Shown: piece by piece, positions 1 to 7,043 of the stretch
Layout: the number at the start of each line of letters is the position of its first letter
Numbering within the stretch: position 1 is the stretch's first letter
NCBI RefSeq assembly: GCF_913773635.1
Contig: NZ_CAJYGQ010000012.1
Span: 124,001 to 188,000, forward strand
Source: an uncultured Mucilaginibacter sp.
GTDB taxonomy: Bacteria; Bacteroidota; Bacteroidia; Sphingobacteriales; Sphingobacteriaceae
DNA: 64,000 bases
Direction: 5' to 3'
The notes under the pieces: generated by a model
Seen by the model: only the letters and a program-made list of their open reading frames with translations
Database searches by the model: none
What the model was told of the DNA's origin: nothing
Translations under genes and position numbers: made by a program

Positions 1-418
1 AAGATAACGTGTTAATCTCAACCTGATCGGCAACCATAAAGGCAGAATAAAAGCCCAAACCGAAGCGTCCGATGATTTCGTTAGCGTCTTTAGCCTCTTT
101 GAACTTTTCCATAAATTCAGTTGCACCCGAAAATGCAATTTGATTTATGTATTTTTTTATCTCATCAGCGGTCATACCAATACCGTTATCAGATATGGTA
201 ATGGTTTTGGCTGTTTCATCTAACGCAACTTCAACTTGTAATTCACCTAATTCGCCGTTATACTGACCTAAAGACGATAAACGCTTCATTTTTTGGGTAG
301 CATCAACTGCGTTTGATACAAGCTCACGCAAAAAAATCTCGTTATCAGAGTATAAAAACTTTTTAATGATGGGGAAGATATTTTCGGTGTGAATCGAAAT
401 TGTTCCTTTTTCCTGCAT
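1..418 (-). CDS. htpG: Molecular chaperone HtpG (Hsp90), N-terminal part
   Basis: First 139 codons of the cytosolic ATP-dependent chaperone HtpG; the remainder lies beyond the left edge. The ATG at 418 begins MQEKGTISIHTENIF. The GHKL-ATPase motifs appear in order: FLRELVSN (residues 29-36, N-box Glu and Asn), DNGIGM (77-82) and GRFGLGFYSAF (117-127, nucleotide lid). Family assignment is near certain. It is separated by 184 bases from the PaiB-like gene upstream, so it probably has its own promoter. No heat-shock inverted repeat such as CIRCE was seen in that gap. Confidence 0.95.
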   Translation of the reverse strand, partial: MQEKGTISIHTENIFPIIKKFLYSDNEIFLRELVSNAVDATQKMKRLSSLGQYNGELGELQVEVALDETAKTITISDNGIGMTADEIKKYINQIAFSGATEFMEKFKEAKDANEIIGRFGLGFYSAFMVADQVEINTLS

Positions 419-587
419 ATGATTATTTTTTGATATTATTATTTGACTATAATGGTTTTAACAAGGCTTGTTCCAATTGTATTTTAATTGTCAAAATGGC
501 AGAGAAGTTAACCGCAAGCATAGTTTTCTTCAAATTGATGCTGCAAAAAGTGTCGATGTTTCAGAAGGGAATAGACGTATTTTACTC

Positions 588-595
588 CAAAAATA
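588..595 (-). promoter_or_regulatory. Candidate -7 box for htpG
   Basis: On the minus strand this reads TATTTTTG, a full match to the Bacteroidota -7 consensus TAnnTTTG. No TTTG sits at a proper -33 distance, and the site would give a leader of about 165 bases before htpG. The rest of 419-602 is AT-rich with no convincing terminator or gene. Confidence 0.25.
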
Positions 596-602
596 CTAAA
601 GG

Positions 603-1217
603 CTATTTATGAACTTCGGCTTGCATGTAGCCGCCTATCACTTGCTCATTGAAATCGGGACTTTGAGAAAAGGCTTTGATGATAGCATCACGATCAGTAG
701 ATGTACGGTTTTGGCTGAGTTTCTTTTTGCCCTGTAAATCGCTTATTTTGATATCAAACACTACGATTCCCTTGCACATCTTTAATTTATAGTCCAAAGG
801 CAAACCGGCCCATTGCTTAAGATAGGCCATGTCATATGAACCTATCATTTCTTCGAGTGCTTGTAATTGTTCTGCTTCGTCTGTAATCACTGTGGCTTCA
901 CCGTAGGCATGTATTGCTATGTAATTCCAGGTTGGTACGTTCAGCTCTTTTTCATAATGGGCAGGAGATATGTATGCATGCGGCTCGGTAAAAATTACCA
1001 GCGATGTTCCGTTAGCTATATATTCAGCTTGTGGATTGGCCTTGGCCAAATGGGAAGATAAGGTCACCTGCTCACCTTGTTGTTTAATCAAAAAGGGGAG
1101 GTGAGTGGCCTCGGGTATATTGCCGCTTATATTAATCAATGTAGCAAAGCTGTATTGCTTCATAAAAGCAACAGCCTCGCTAACATCATTTAACTCAAAG
1201 CTTTTTGGGGTATACAT
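603..1217 (-). CDS. PaiB-like FMN-binding split-barrel protein
   Basis: A 204-residue protein of the PaiB / FMN-binding negative regulator family, a flavin split-barrel fold named after a Bacillus regulator of sporulation and protease genes; its biochemical role in Bacteroidota is unknown. Typical segments are MYTPKSFE at the start, THLPF near residue 38, SSHLAKANPQAEYI, EPHAYISPAHYE, VPTWNYIAIHAYG and the C-terminal GKKKLSQNRTSTDRD. Only one base separates its ATG from the argF' stop codon, so it is the last gene of the arginine operon by position. Whether it has any role in arginine metabolism cannot be told from sequence. Confidence 0.85.
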   Translation of the reverse strand: MYTPKSFELNDVSEAVAFMKQYSFATLINISGNIPEATHLPFLIKQQGEQVTLSSHLAKANPQAEYIANGTSLVIFTEPHAYISPAHYEKELNVPTWNYIAIHAYGEATVITDEAEQLQALEEMIGSYDMAYLKQWAGLPLDYKLKMCKGIVVFDIKISDLQGKKKLSQNRTSTDRDAIIKAFSQSPDFNEQVIGGYMQAEVHK

Positions 1218-1218
1218 T

Positions 1219-2166
1219 TTACAAGCTTTGCAACAATTGCTTAAGTACTACCTGAGCAGCCCAAACTCGGTTACCTGCCTCGTGTATAATCACAGAGTTT
1301 GGGCCGTCCAGTATTTCGTCAGATAGCTCCAGGTTACGGCGAACAGGCAAGCAGTGCATCACTTTAGCATCATTAGTTGCTTTCAGTTTCTCGTTGTTGA
1401 GCATCCACCCAGGGTGAGTGCCGGTAACTGCGCCATAAGGCTCATAAGCCGACCAGTTTTTTACATAAATAAAATCGGCATCGGCAAGTGCTTCATCCTG
1501 GTTATGGGTAATTGTTGCGCCTCGCGTGAAGTCTTCGCTTAATTCGTAACCCTCCGGATGAGTAATTACAAAATCAACGTCGGCTTTACACATCCACTCG
1601 GCAAAGGAGTTAGGTACGGCCTGTGGCAATGCTTTAATGTGAGGCGCCCAGGTTAACACTACTTTAGGACGATCAACCGTTTTAAGCTCGGTGATAGTTA
1701 TTAAATCGGCCAAACTCTGCAATGGATGGCGGGTAGCCGATTCAAGGCTTACAACTGGTACGCCACAATATTCAACAAATTTGTTAAACACCTGCTCGGT
1801 ATAATCCTCCTCACGATTTTTAAGTCCAGGGAATGAGCGCACACCAATTATATCAACATACTGACCTAAAACGGCAGCGGCTTCGCGTACGTGCTCAACG
1901 GTAGTGCCATTCATCACGGCACCATCCTGTAGTTCCAGCGCCCAGCCTTCTTTATCAATATTAAGCACCATTACGTTCATGCCTAAATTAAGCGCGGCTT
2001 TTTGCGTACTCATGCGGGTACGCAAGCTTGGGTTTAAAAATACTAAACCTATGGTTTTGTTCTTTCCTAAGTCTTGAAAAGCATATGGACTGCTTTTCAA
2101 TTCCAAAGCTTCGGCCACTAAGGCGTTAATGTTGTTAACGTCGTGTACTGATGTAAACTGTTTCAT
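1219..2166 (-). CDS. argF': N-acyl-L-ornithine carbamoyltransferase (acetyl/succinyl type)
   Basis: Transfers the carbamoyl group of carbamoyl phosphate to an N-acylated ornithine, giving N-acylcitrulline. This is the Bacteroidota/Xanthomonas variant of the ornithine step. The 315 residues carry the carbamoyl-phosphate loop SLRTR (47-51), RHPLQS (146-151) and HCLPVRRN (271-278). The long central WAPHIKALPQAVPNSFAEWM segment resembles N-succinylornithine transcarbamylase of Bacteroides more than ordinary ArgF. In published structures one residue (Glu92 in the acetyl enzyme, Pro90 in the succinyl enzyme) sets the acyl preference; by my alignment from memory the equivalent here is Val90, so the acyl group is left open. 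It lies downstream of argD. Confidence 0.9.
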   Translation of the reverse strand: MKQFTSVHDVNNINALVAEALELKSSPYAFQDLGKNKTIGLVFLNPSLRTRMSTQKAALNLGMNVMVLNIDKEGWALELQDGAVMNGTTVEHVREAAAVLGQYVDIIGVRSFPGLKNREEDYTEQVFNKFVEYCGVPVVSLESATRHPLQSLADLITITELKTVDRPKVVLTWAPHIKALPQAVPNSFAEWMCKADVDFVITHPEGYELSEDFTRGATITHNQDEALADADFIYVKNWSAYEPYGAVTGTHPGWMLNNEKLKATNDAKVMHCLPVRRNLELSDEILDGPNSVIIHEAGNRVWAAQVVLKQLLQSL

Positions 2167-2170
2167 GAAA

Positions 2171-2200
2171 CCCTCCCGTCCTCCCCAAAGGGGAGGGGTA
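2171..2200. repeat. GC-rich intergenic palindrome (REP-like)
   Basis: The 55-base argD-argF' gap holds a C-run/G-run palindrome, CCTCCCC (2180-2186), AAA, GGGGAGG (2190-2196), flanked by a second CCCTCCC block. It is far more GC-rich than its surroundings. I recall similar G/C-run elements scattered between genes in Pedobacter and Mucilaginibacter genomes. In RNA it would form a 7-bp hairpin, which could mark an mRNA processing or stability point inside the operon. Confidence 0.6.
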
Positions 2201-2221
2201 CTATTAATGGTGAAAATTATT

Positions 2222-3364
2222 TTATGCCGTTACTGATGCAGATTTTAAAACTGCTGCAAATGCTGTTAAAAATTGGTCGGCATGTGCTTTAGTTAAATTC
2301 AGTGCAGGCAACAGCCTTACCACGTTTGGCTTTGCCTCACCGGTAAATATGTGATGCTTGTTCAGTAGCTCTTTTCGTACATGGGCCAGTTCTTCAGGCA
2401 ACTCAATACCAATCATTAAACCACGACCACGAACTTCTTTTACCTGTTCAAACTTTTTAAGTTCTTCTATCAGGTATCCGCCAACTTCGGCAGTATTTTG
2501 CATTAAGTTGTTTTGCTCAATTTCTTCTAATACTGCTAAGGCAGCAGCACAAGCCAAATGGTTGCCGCCAAACGTAGTGCCCAGCATACCATACGCCGGT
2601 TTTATTTTAGGTGAAATACTGATAGCGCCAATTGGGAAACCGTTGCCCATGCCTTTCGCCATGCTGTAGATATCGGCATCGACACCGGCAAAATCATGTG
2701 AGTAAAACTTACCGGTACGGCCATAACCGCACTGTACAGAGTCGGCAATGAATACCGCATTATGCTCATCGCACAATGATCTTATTTTTTGCAGGAAGCT
2801 TTCGGTAGCTACCTGTATACCGCCTACGCCTTGAATACCTTCAATGATAACCGATGATATTTCATTTTCTGCAAATGCCTGCTCTAAAGCGGCTTCATTG
2901 CACCAAGGCAAAAATATTACGTTGTCGGTCTCATTCACCGGGGCAACAATTTTTGGATTATCAGTGGCGGCAACTGCTAATGAAGTACGACCATGGAATG
3001 CTTTACGGAAAGCGATGATCTTCTTTTTACCATTGTAAAATGATGCCAGTTTCAAGGCATTCTCATTGGCTTCGGCACCTGAGTTACACAAAAACAGCTG
3101 GTAATCTTCCTTGCCCGATACCTTGCCCAACTTTTCGGCCAGTTGCTTTTGCAAGGGTATCTCTATTGAGTTTGAGTAAAAACCAATTTGATGTAACTGG
3201 TCTTCCAAACGCTTTACATAATGCGGGTTGGTGTGCCCAATTGATATTACGGCGTGACCACCATATAAGTCCAAATATTCAGTTCCTTTATCATCATAAA
3301 CCAAGCTGCCAACACCTTTAACAATGTTGATGGGATTGATTGGATATACGTCGAATAAATTCAT
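2222..3364 (-). CDS. argD: N-acylornithine aminotransferase
   Basis: PLP-dependent class III aminotransferase that converts N-acylglutamate semialdehyde and glutamate to N-acylornithine and 2-oxoglutarate in arginine synthesis. At 380 residues it has normal length. Visible motifs: CNSGAEANENALKLA (93-107, PLP phosphate cup), AFHGRT (122-127), IADSVQCGYGRTGKF (206-220, with Asp208 for the PLP pyridine nitrogen) and SMAKGMGNGFPIGA (234-247) with Schiff-base Lys237. The usual DEVQ is DSVQ here. It follows argC after 24 bases in the same operon. Confidence 0.95.
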   Translation of the reverse strand: MNLFDVYPINPINIVKGVGSLVYDDKGTEYLDLYGGHAVISIGHTNPHYVKRLEDQLHQIGFYSNSIEIPLQKQLAEKLGKVSGKEDYQLFLCNSGAEANENALKLASFYNGKKKIIAFRKAFHGRTSLAVAATDNPKIVAPVNETDNVIFLPWCNEAALEQAFAENEISSVIIEGIQGVGGIQVATESFLQKIRSLCDEHNAVFIADSVQCGYGRTGKFYSHDFAGVDADIYSMAKGMGNGFPIGAISISPKIKPAYGMLGTTFGGNHLACAAALAVLEEIEQNNLMQNTAEVGGYLIEELKKFEQVKEVRGRGLMIGIELPEELAHVRKELLNKHHIFTGEAKPNVVRLLPALNLTKAHADQFLTAFAAVLKSASVTA

Positions 3365-3388
3365 TTTTTTGAGGTTAAGGGTAAAAGG

Positions 3389-4372
3389 TTAAAACGCAGC
3401 AGCTTTCAAACGCAAGCCAGCCGTCTCTTCTAAACCAAAGATCAAGTTCATATTCTGTACCGCCTGGCCCGATGCTCCTTTTAACAGGTTATCCATAATG
3501 CTGATGATGAATAATTTGTTGCCCTTTTTTTGTACCTGGATGAAGCATTTATTAGTATTCACAATTTGCTTCAGGTCAATGTTGCGGTTGGTTACGTGAG
3601 TGAAGGGGTGAGCGGCGTAATAATCGCTGTATAACTCAACCGCATCCTCGGCGGTTAGGTCGCTATCTAAATATATCGAGGCTATAATGCCTCGGGTAAA
3701 GTCGCCACGGTACGGAATGAAGTTAACATCCTTATCGAAACCTGGCTGCAGTTGCGTAAGCGATTCGCCAATTTCATTCAAATGTTGATGATCGAATGCT
3801 TTATAAACTGAAGCATTGTTATTACGCCAGGTGAAGTGCGACGTTGCGGCTAAGCTTTGTCCTGCACCGGTAGAACCGGTTGTAGCTGTTATGTGTACTT
3901 CGGCATTCAAATTATTGCTGGCAGCCAATGGTAATAAACCTAATTGTAAACAGGTTGCAAAACAACCTGGGTTAGCAATGTTGTTGGCCTGTTTAATACT
4001 GTCACGGTTCAATTCAGGCAAACCGTAAACAAACTGGCGCGAATCGATCTTAGATTTATTTTTCAGCCTAAAATCCTGACTCAAGTCAATTACCTTAACA
4101 GTCTCAGGAAAAGGATTTGCCTCTAAAAACTTACGCGCATCGCCATGACCAACGCATAAAAACAATACATCAATATCGTGTAATAACTCACCGGTAAATT
4201 TTAGTTCGGTATCACCAAATAAATCGGTGTGTACTTCATAAATATAATTGCCGGCATTGCTGTTGCTATGCACAAAGGCAATATCAACCTGTGGGTGATT
4301 CACCAAAATGCGCAATAACTCGCCTCCGGTGTAACCTGCTCCGCCAATAACACCTGCTCTTATGTTAGCCAT
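3389..4372 (-). CDS. argC: N-acetyl-gamma-glutamyl-phosphate reductase
   Basis: NADPH-dependent reduction of N-acylglutamyl phosphate to the semialdehyde. The 327-residue protein has the dinucleotide-binding start GVIGGAGYTGGEL (7-19) and the catalytic-cysteine signature NIANPGCFAT (131-140, Cys137), followed by the TGSTGAGQSL segment of the semialdehyde dehydrogenase fold. One base separates it from the GNAT gene upstream, which indicates co-translation within the arginine operon. Confidence 0.95.
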   Translation of the reverse strand: MANIRAGVIGGAGYTGGELLRILVNHPQVDIAFVHSNSNAGNYIYEVHTDLFGDTELKFTGELLHDIDVLFLCVGHGDARKFLEANPFPETVKVIDLSQDFRLKNKSKIDSRQFVYGLPELNRDSIKQANNIANPGCFATCLQLGLLPLAASNNLNAEVHITATTGSTGAGQSLAATSHFTWRNNNASVYKAFDHQHLNEIGESLTQLQPGFDKDVNFIPYRGDFTRGIIASIYLDSDLTAEDAVELYSDYYAAHPFTHVTNRNIDLKQIVNTNKCFIQVQKKGNKLFIISIMDNLLKGASGQAVQNMNLIFGLEETAGLRLKAAAF

Positions 4373-4373
4373 T

Positions 4374-4826
4374 TTATAGGATTATTTTGAATAATAAAAA
4401 ATCGTCGGTTGCCACTTGCTGTTCAAAGCCAATGGCTTTGTAAAGGCTTTGCGCAGTGTAGTTTTCTTTTTGTGTTTCCAACTGAATAAACGTTGCGCCG
4501 GTTTGTATCCCAAACGCCATTGCTGTTTTAATCAACTGTTTGCCAATCCCTCTTTTTCGGTAAGCTTCGTCAACGTACAAATCATTCAATATCCAGTTTT
4601 TTGAAAGCCTGGCCGATGAGTACTTTGGATAGAGCTGGGTAAAGCCAACCGGTTGATTCACTTCATTTAACGCCACAAATATTACCGACTCCTTATTGCT
4701 TAAACGCTGTGAAAGAAATGATGTTGATGCAGCTTTATCTGACGGCTGCTTATAAAACACCCTGTACTGGTCAAAGAGATCAGACACCAGATTTACCTCA
4801 TCAATATCTATTCTTTTAATTTTCAT
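4374..4826 (-). CDS. GNAT family N-acetyltransferase inside the arg operon
   Basis: A 150-residue acetyltransferase of the GNAT fold. The acetyl-CoA pyrophosphate loop is seen as LYVDEAYRKRGIGKQLIKTA (about residues 87-106), preceded by a WILNDL beta strand and followed by the usual IQLETQKENYTAQSLYKAIGF. It overlaps the end of argG by 11 bases and stops one base before argC, so it is translated as part of the operon. The substrate is not predictable; an arginine-pathway intermediate is an inference from position only. Confidence 0.85.
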   Translation of the reverse strand: MKIKRIDIDEVNLVSDLFDQYRVFYKQPSDKAASTSFLSQRLSNKESVIFVALNEVNQPVGFTQLYPKYSSARLSKNWILNDLYVDEAYRKRGIGKQLIKTAMAFGIQTGATFIQLETQKENYTAQSLYKAIGFEQQVATDDFLLFKIIL

Positions 4827-6015
4827 TCTGGCCGTTTACCTTGTGGTAAATCATCACCTGGTTACCAAATATTTTGGAAAAGCCTTTTACATCTTCACCG
4901 CTCCAGGCGTTGTTCATTTCGCCGTAGCTGCCAAATTTGTTCGACATTAAATCGTGGTCAGATTCAATACCGGTAACCTGGAAACGATATGGATTTAGTT
5001 CAATAAATACCTTACCGGTAACGTTTGCCTGTGTATCATTTAGGAAAGCCTCAATGTTACGCATAATAGGATCGTGGAACTGGCCTTCGTGCAACCAGTT
5101 GCCATAGAACGACGATAGTTGGTCTTTCCATGATAGTTGCCATTTGGTCAACACATGTTTTTCCAACGTGTGGTGTGCCTTGATGATCACAATAGGCGCA
5201 GCAGCTTCAAAGCCCACGCGTCCTTTTATACCAATAATAGTATCGCCCACGTGAATATCTCTGCCAATGCCGTAAGGTTGTGCAATGGCTTGTAATGCCT
5301 GTATCGCTTTTGCAGGATGATCGTAAGAAGTGCCATCAATACCTACCAGTTCACCTTGCTTAAATTCAAGCTCGATGTGCTTGGTATCTGTTGAGGTAAC
5401 CGGGGTAGGCCACGCATCCTCAGGTAAACCTAAGTTTGAAGTTAAGGTTTCTTTACCACCAACTGATGTTCCCCAAATACCTTTGTTGATAGAGTATTTG
5501 GCTTTTTCGAAATTCATCTCAACACCATGCTTTTTCAGGTAGTCAATCTCTTCCTCGCGGCTCAATTTCAAATCACGTATAGGAGTCAATATCTGTACAT
5601 TAGGTACCAAGATATTAAAGATCATGTCAAAACGGACCTGATCATTACCGGCACCGGTACTACCGTGTGCCACATATTCGGCACCAATTTCTTTGGCGTA
5701 ATTGGCAATAGCTGTTGCCTGGCTAACACGCTCGGCACTAACTGATAGAGGATAAGTGTTATTTTTTAATACATTTCCGTAAATTAAGTAGCGTACACAA
5801 GTGTTGTAAAAGTTTTCAGTTTCATCAACTACGTGGTGCGAGGTAACGCCCATTTTAAACGCGCGCTCTTCAACCTGCTTTAGTTCTTCGTCGCTAAAAC
5901 CACCGGTGTTTACAATTACCGAGTGTACTTCATGACCCAAATCGCGGGTTAAGTAGATGCAGCAAAATGAGGTATCCAATCCGCCGCTATAGGCTAAAAC
6001 TACTTTTTTCTTCAT
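4816..6015 (-). CDS. argG: Argininosuccinate synthase
   Basis: Joins citrulline and aspartate with ATP to make argininosuccinate. The ATP-pyrophosphatase loop AYSGGLDTS lies at residues 8-16 of MKKKVVLAYSGGLDTSF. I chose the ATG at 6015 because the open frame upstream adds 25 unrelated residues and would run towards the preceding gene; the chosen start leaves 31 bases after it. About 400 residues, matching the family. Further motifs include YVAHGSTGAGNDQVRFD. It precedes a GNAT gene and argC. Confidence 0.95.
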   Translation of the reverse strand: MKKKVVLAYSGGLDTSFCCIYLTRDLGHEVHSVIVNTGGFSDEELKQVEERAFKMGVTSHHVVDETENFYNTCVRYLIYGNVLKNNTYPLSVSAERVSQATAIANYAKEIGAEYVAHGSTGAGNDQVRFDMIFNILVPNVQILTPIRDLKLSREEEIDYLKKHGVEMNFEKAKYSINKGIWGTSVGGKETLTSNLGLPEDAWPTPVTSTDTKHIELEFKQGELVGIDGTSYDHPAKAIQALQAIAQPYGIGRDIHVGDTIIGIKGRVGFEAAAPIVIIKAHHTLEKHVLTKWQLSWKDQLSSFYGNWLHEGQFHDPIMRNIEAFLNDTQANVTGKVFIELNPYRFQVTGIESDHDLMSNKFGSYGEMNNAWSGEDVKGFSKIFGNQVMIYHKVNGQNEN

Positions 6016-6046
6016 TATACGGTTGTAATATGTAATGTACTTTGTA

Positions 6047-6694
6047 TTAAAAATGTATGTTCTTGAGGCTTTTTTTAAGCGCGTTTTCAATACGCTCTAA
6101 TAAGGTAGCCTTATGAGTTATTTTTTTAAGGTTTTCTTCAAGCTGTTTTTGCTTGTCTTCCGGGTCCCACAGCATGGCGGTACACATGCAGTTTTTGCGT
6201 TCTTTAGATGTTAGAATATCGTAATTAACGCAACTGCGGCAGCCTTTCCAAAAATCTTCATCCTGAGTAAGTTCTGAATAGGTAACCGGCTCGTAACCTA
6301 GTTCAGAGTTAATTTTCATTACGGCCAAACCGGTTGTTAAACCAAATATTTTAGCGTGCGGATATTTATTGCGCGATAACTGGAATACAGCCATTTTTAC
6401 CGCCTTTGCTAAACCTACTTTCCTAAACTCGGGGTTAACAATGAGACCCGAGTTGGCCACAAAGTCGCCATGGCTCCAGGTTTCAATATAGCAAAAGCCG
6501 GCCCAGGTACCATCTTTATGTAAGGCAATTACGGCTTTGCCTTCAAGCATTTTATTAGCAACATACTCTGGCGAACGTTGTGCAATGCCGGTGCCGCGTG
6601 CTTTAGCTGATGCCGCCATCTCATCACAAATTTGAGGGGCGTAATCAACATGTTTCTCAGACGCAACTATTATATCAAAATCTTGTAAAGTCAT
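6047..6694 (-). CDS. GNAT-fold acyltransferase with Cys pairs, first gene of the arg operon
   Basis: A 215-residue acetyltransferase-like protein heading the arginine operon. The acetyl-CoA loop region is LIVNPEFRKVGLAKAVKMAV (84-103). Unusually for a GNAT, a C-terminal extension carries a CxxC (Cys152, Cys155) and a CxC (Cys169, Cys171), which could bind Zn or a metal cluster, and it ends in a basic helix. No argA or argJ homologue is in the window, so this gene may supply the first step, acylation of glutamate. That role is an inference from position. The leader-peptide region lies directly upstream. Confidence 0.85.
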   Translation of the reverse strand: MTLQDFDIIVASEKHVDYAPQICDEMAASAKARGTGIAQRSPEYVANKMLEGKAVIALHKDGTWAGFCYIETWSHGDFVANSGLIVNPEFRKVGLAKAVKMAVFQLSRNKYPHAKIFGLTTGLAVMKINSELGYEPVTYSELTQDEDFWKGCRSCVNYDILTSKERKNCMCTAMLWDPEDKQKQLEENLKKITHKATLLERIENALKKSLKNIHF

Positions 6695-6725
6695 GAGTAA
6701 TTAAACGTATTACCGTCAAACTATC

Positions 6726-6818
6726 GGCTTAAAGCCTGAAATAAAACAAAGGTTGTTTAATAGTGGAACGCGTGTGTTCCGTTTGGGTTGTGGTGAAAGT
6801 AGAAACTTTCTCAAACCC
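6726..6818 (-). promoter_or_regulatory. Hairpin cluster between leader frame and arg operon (putative attenuator)
   Basis: Read on the minus strand, three stem-loops follow the leader frame. The first pairs GGGTT (6818-6814) with AACCC (6789-6785) around a 6-bp stem, ACTTTC/GAAAGT in plus-strand terms (6795-6800 with 6805-6810); its 5' arm overlaps the leader stop codon. The second is GGAAC-6nt-GTTCC (6780-6765). The third is GGCTT-T-AAGCC (6736-6726). Between the second and third lies AACAA-CCT-TTGTT followed by TTATTT, which is terminator-like but weak. The arrangement fits translation-coupled attenuation; I could not compute folding energies. Confidence 0.45.
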
Positions 6819-6936
6819 TTGGAATGAATAATCGTCGTCGAGACGGAAAATTAACTAAAACAGTAACGTTCAAAGCAATGGCAAACCGGGCAGTTACTGC
6901 TGCGGTAAATGGCCTTATTATGCTTTGGATATTCAT
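6811..6936 (-). CDS. Putative arginine-rich leader peptide of the arg operon
   Basis: A 41-codon frame between the operon promoter and its first gene. It begins MNIQSIIRPFTAAV and ends FPSRRRLFIPRV, with six arginines. Three of these are consecutive CGA codons (residues 33-35), a codon that seems uncommon in the neighbouring genes. Its stop codon lies within the first of several hairpins. Position, arginine run and hairpins together match amino-acid biosynthesis leader peptides such as those for his, trp and leu operons, here for arginine. Translation is not proven; a chance frame remains possible. Confidence 0.5.
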   Translation of the reverse strand: MNIQSIIRPFTAAVTARFAIALNVTVLVNFPSRRRLFIPRV

Positions 6937-6980
6937 TTTATAAATAATGTAATTTGTTTTAGAATTTTGTGCAAAGTATT

Positions 6981-6988
6981 CAAATATA
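6981..6988 (-). promoter_or_regulatory. -7 promoter box of the arg operon
   Basis: Minus-strand TATATTTG, a perfect TAnnTTTG. Transcription would begin near 6975, about 40 bases before the leader-peptide ATG at 6936. No clear TTTG is seen at -33; that position is occupied by the TGCAT palindrome described separately. Confidence 0.55.
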
Positions 6989-6996
6989 TTTTATTT

Positions 6997-7015
6997 ATGC
7001 AAGTAAAAAATGCAT
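6997..7015. promoter_or_regulatory. Candidate ArgR-type operator
   Basis: ATGCA (6997-7001) and TGCAT (7011-7015) form an inverted repeat with an AT-only-plus-one-G spacer, just upstream of the arg -7 box and about 30 bases before the divergent Crp/Fnr start. Its size and AT-rich symmetry recall ARG boxes. A TTTTGTGCA (6965-6973) and a TTTTGCACA (7042-7050) flank it as a wider inverted pair. The binding protein is unknown. Confidence 0.35.
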
Positions 7016-7043
7016 GTAATCGTTATTATTTTGTAAATAAATT

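Noticed and set aside
400..612. 70-codon frame between htpG and the PaiB-like gene, plus strand
   Set aside because: It overlaps the start of htpG and the end of the PaiB-like gene and has an unnatural composition; taken as chance in AT-rich DNA.
6695..7043. tRNA, riboswitch or T-box in the arg leader
   Set aside because: No tRNA T-arm or CCA end, and no T-box core sequence, was found; the leader-peptide model explains the features better.
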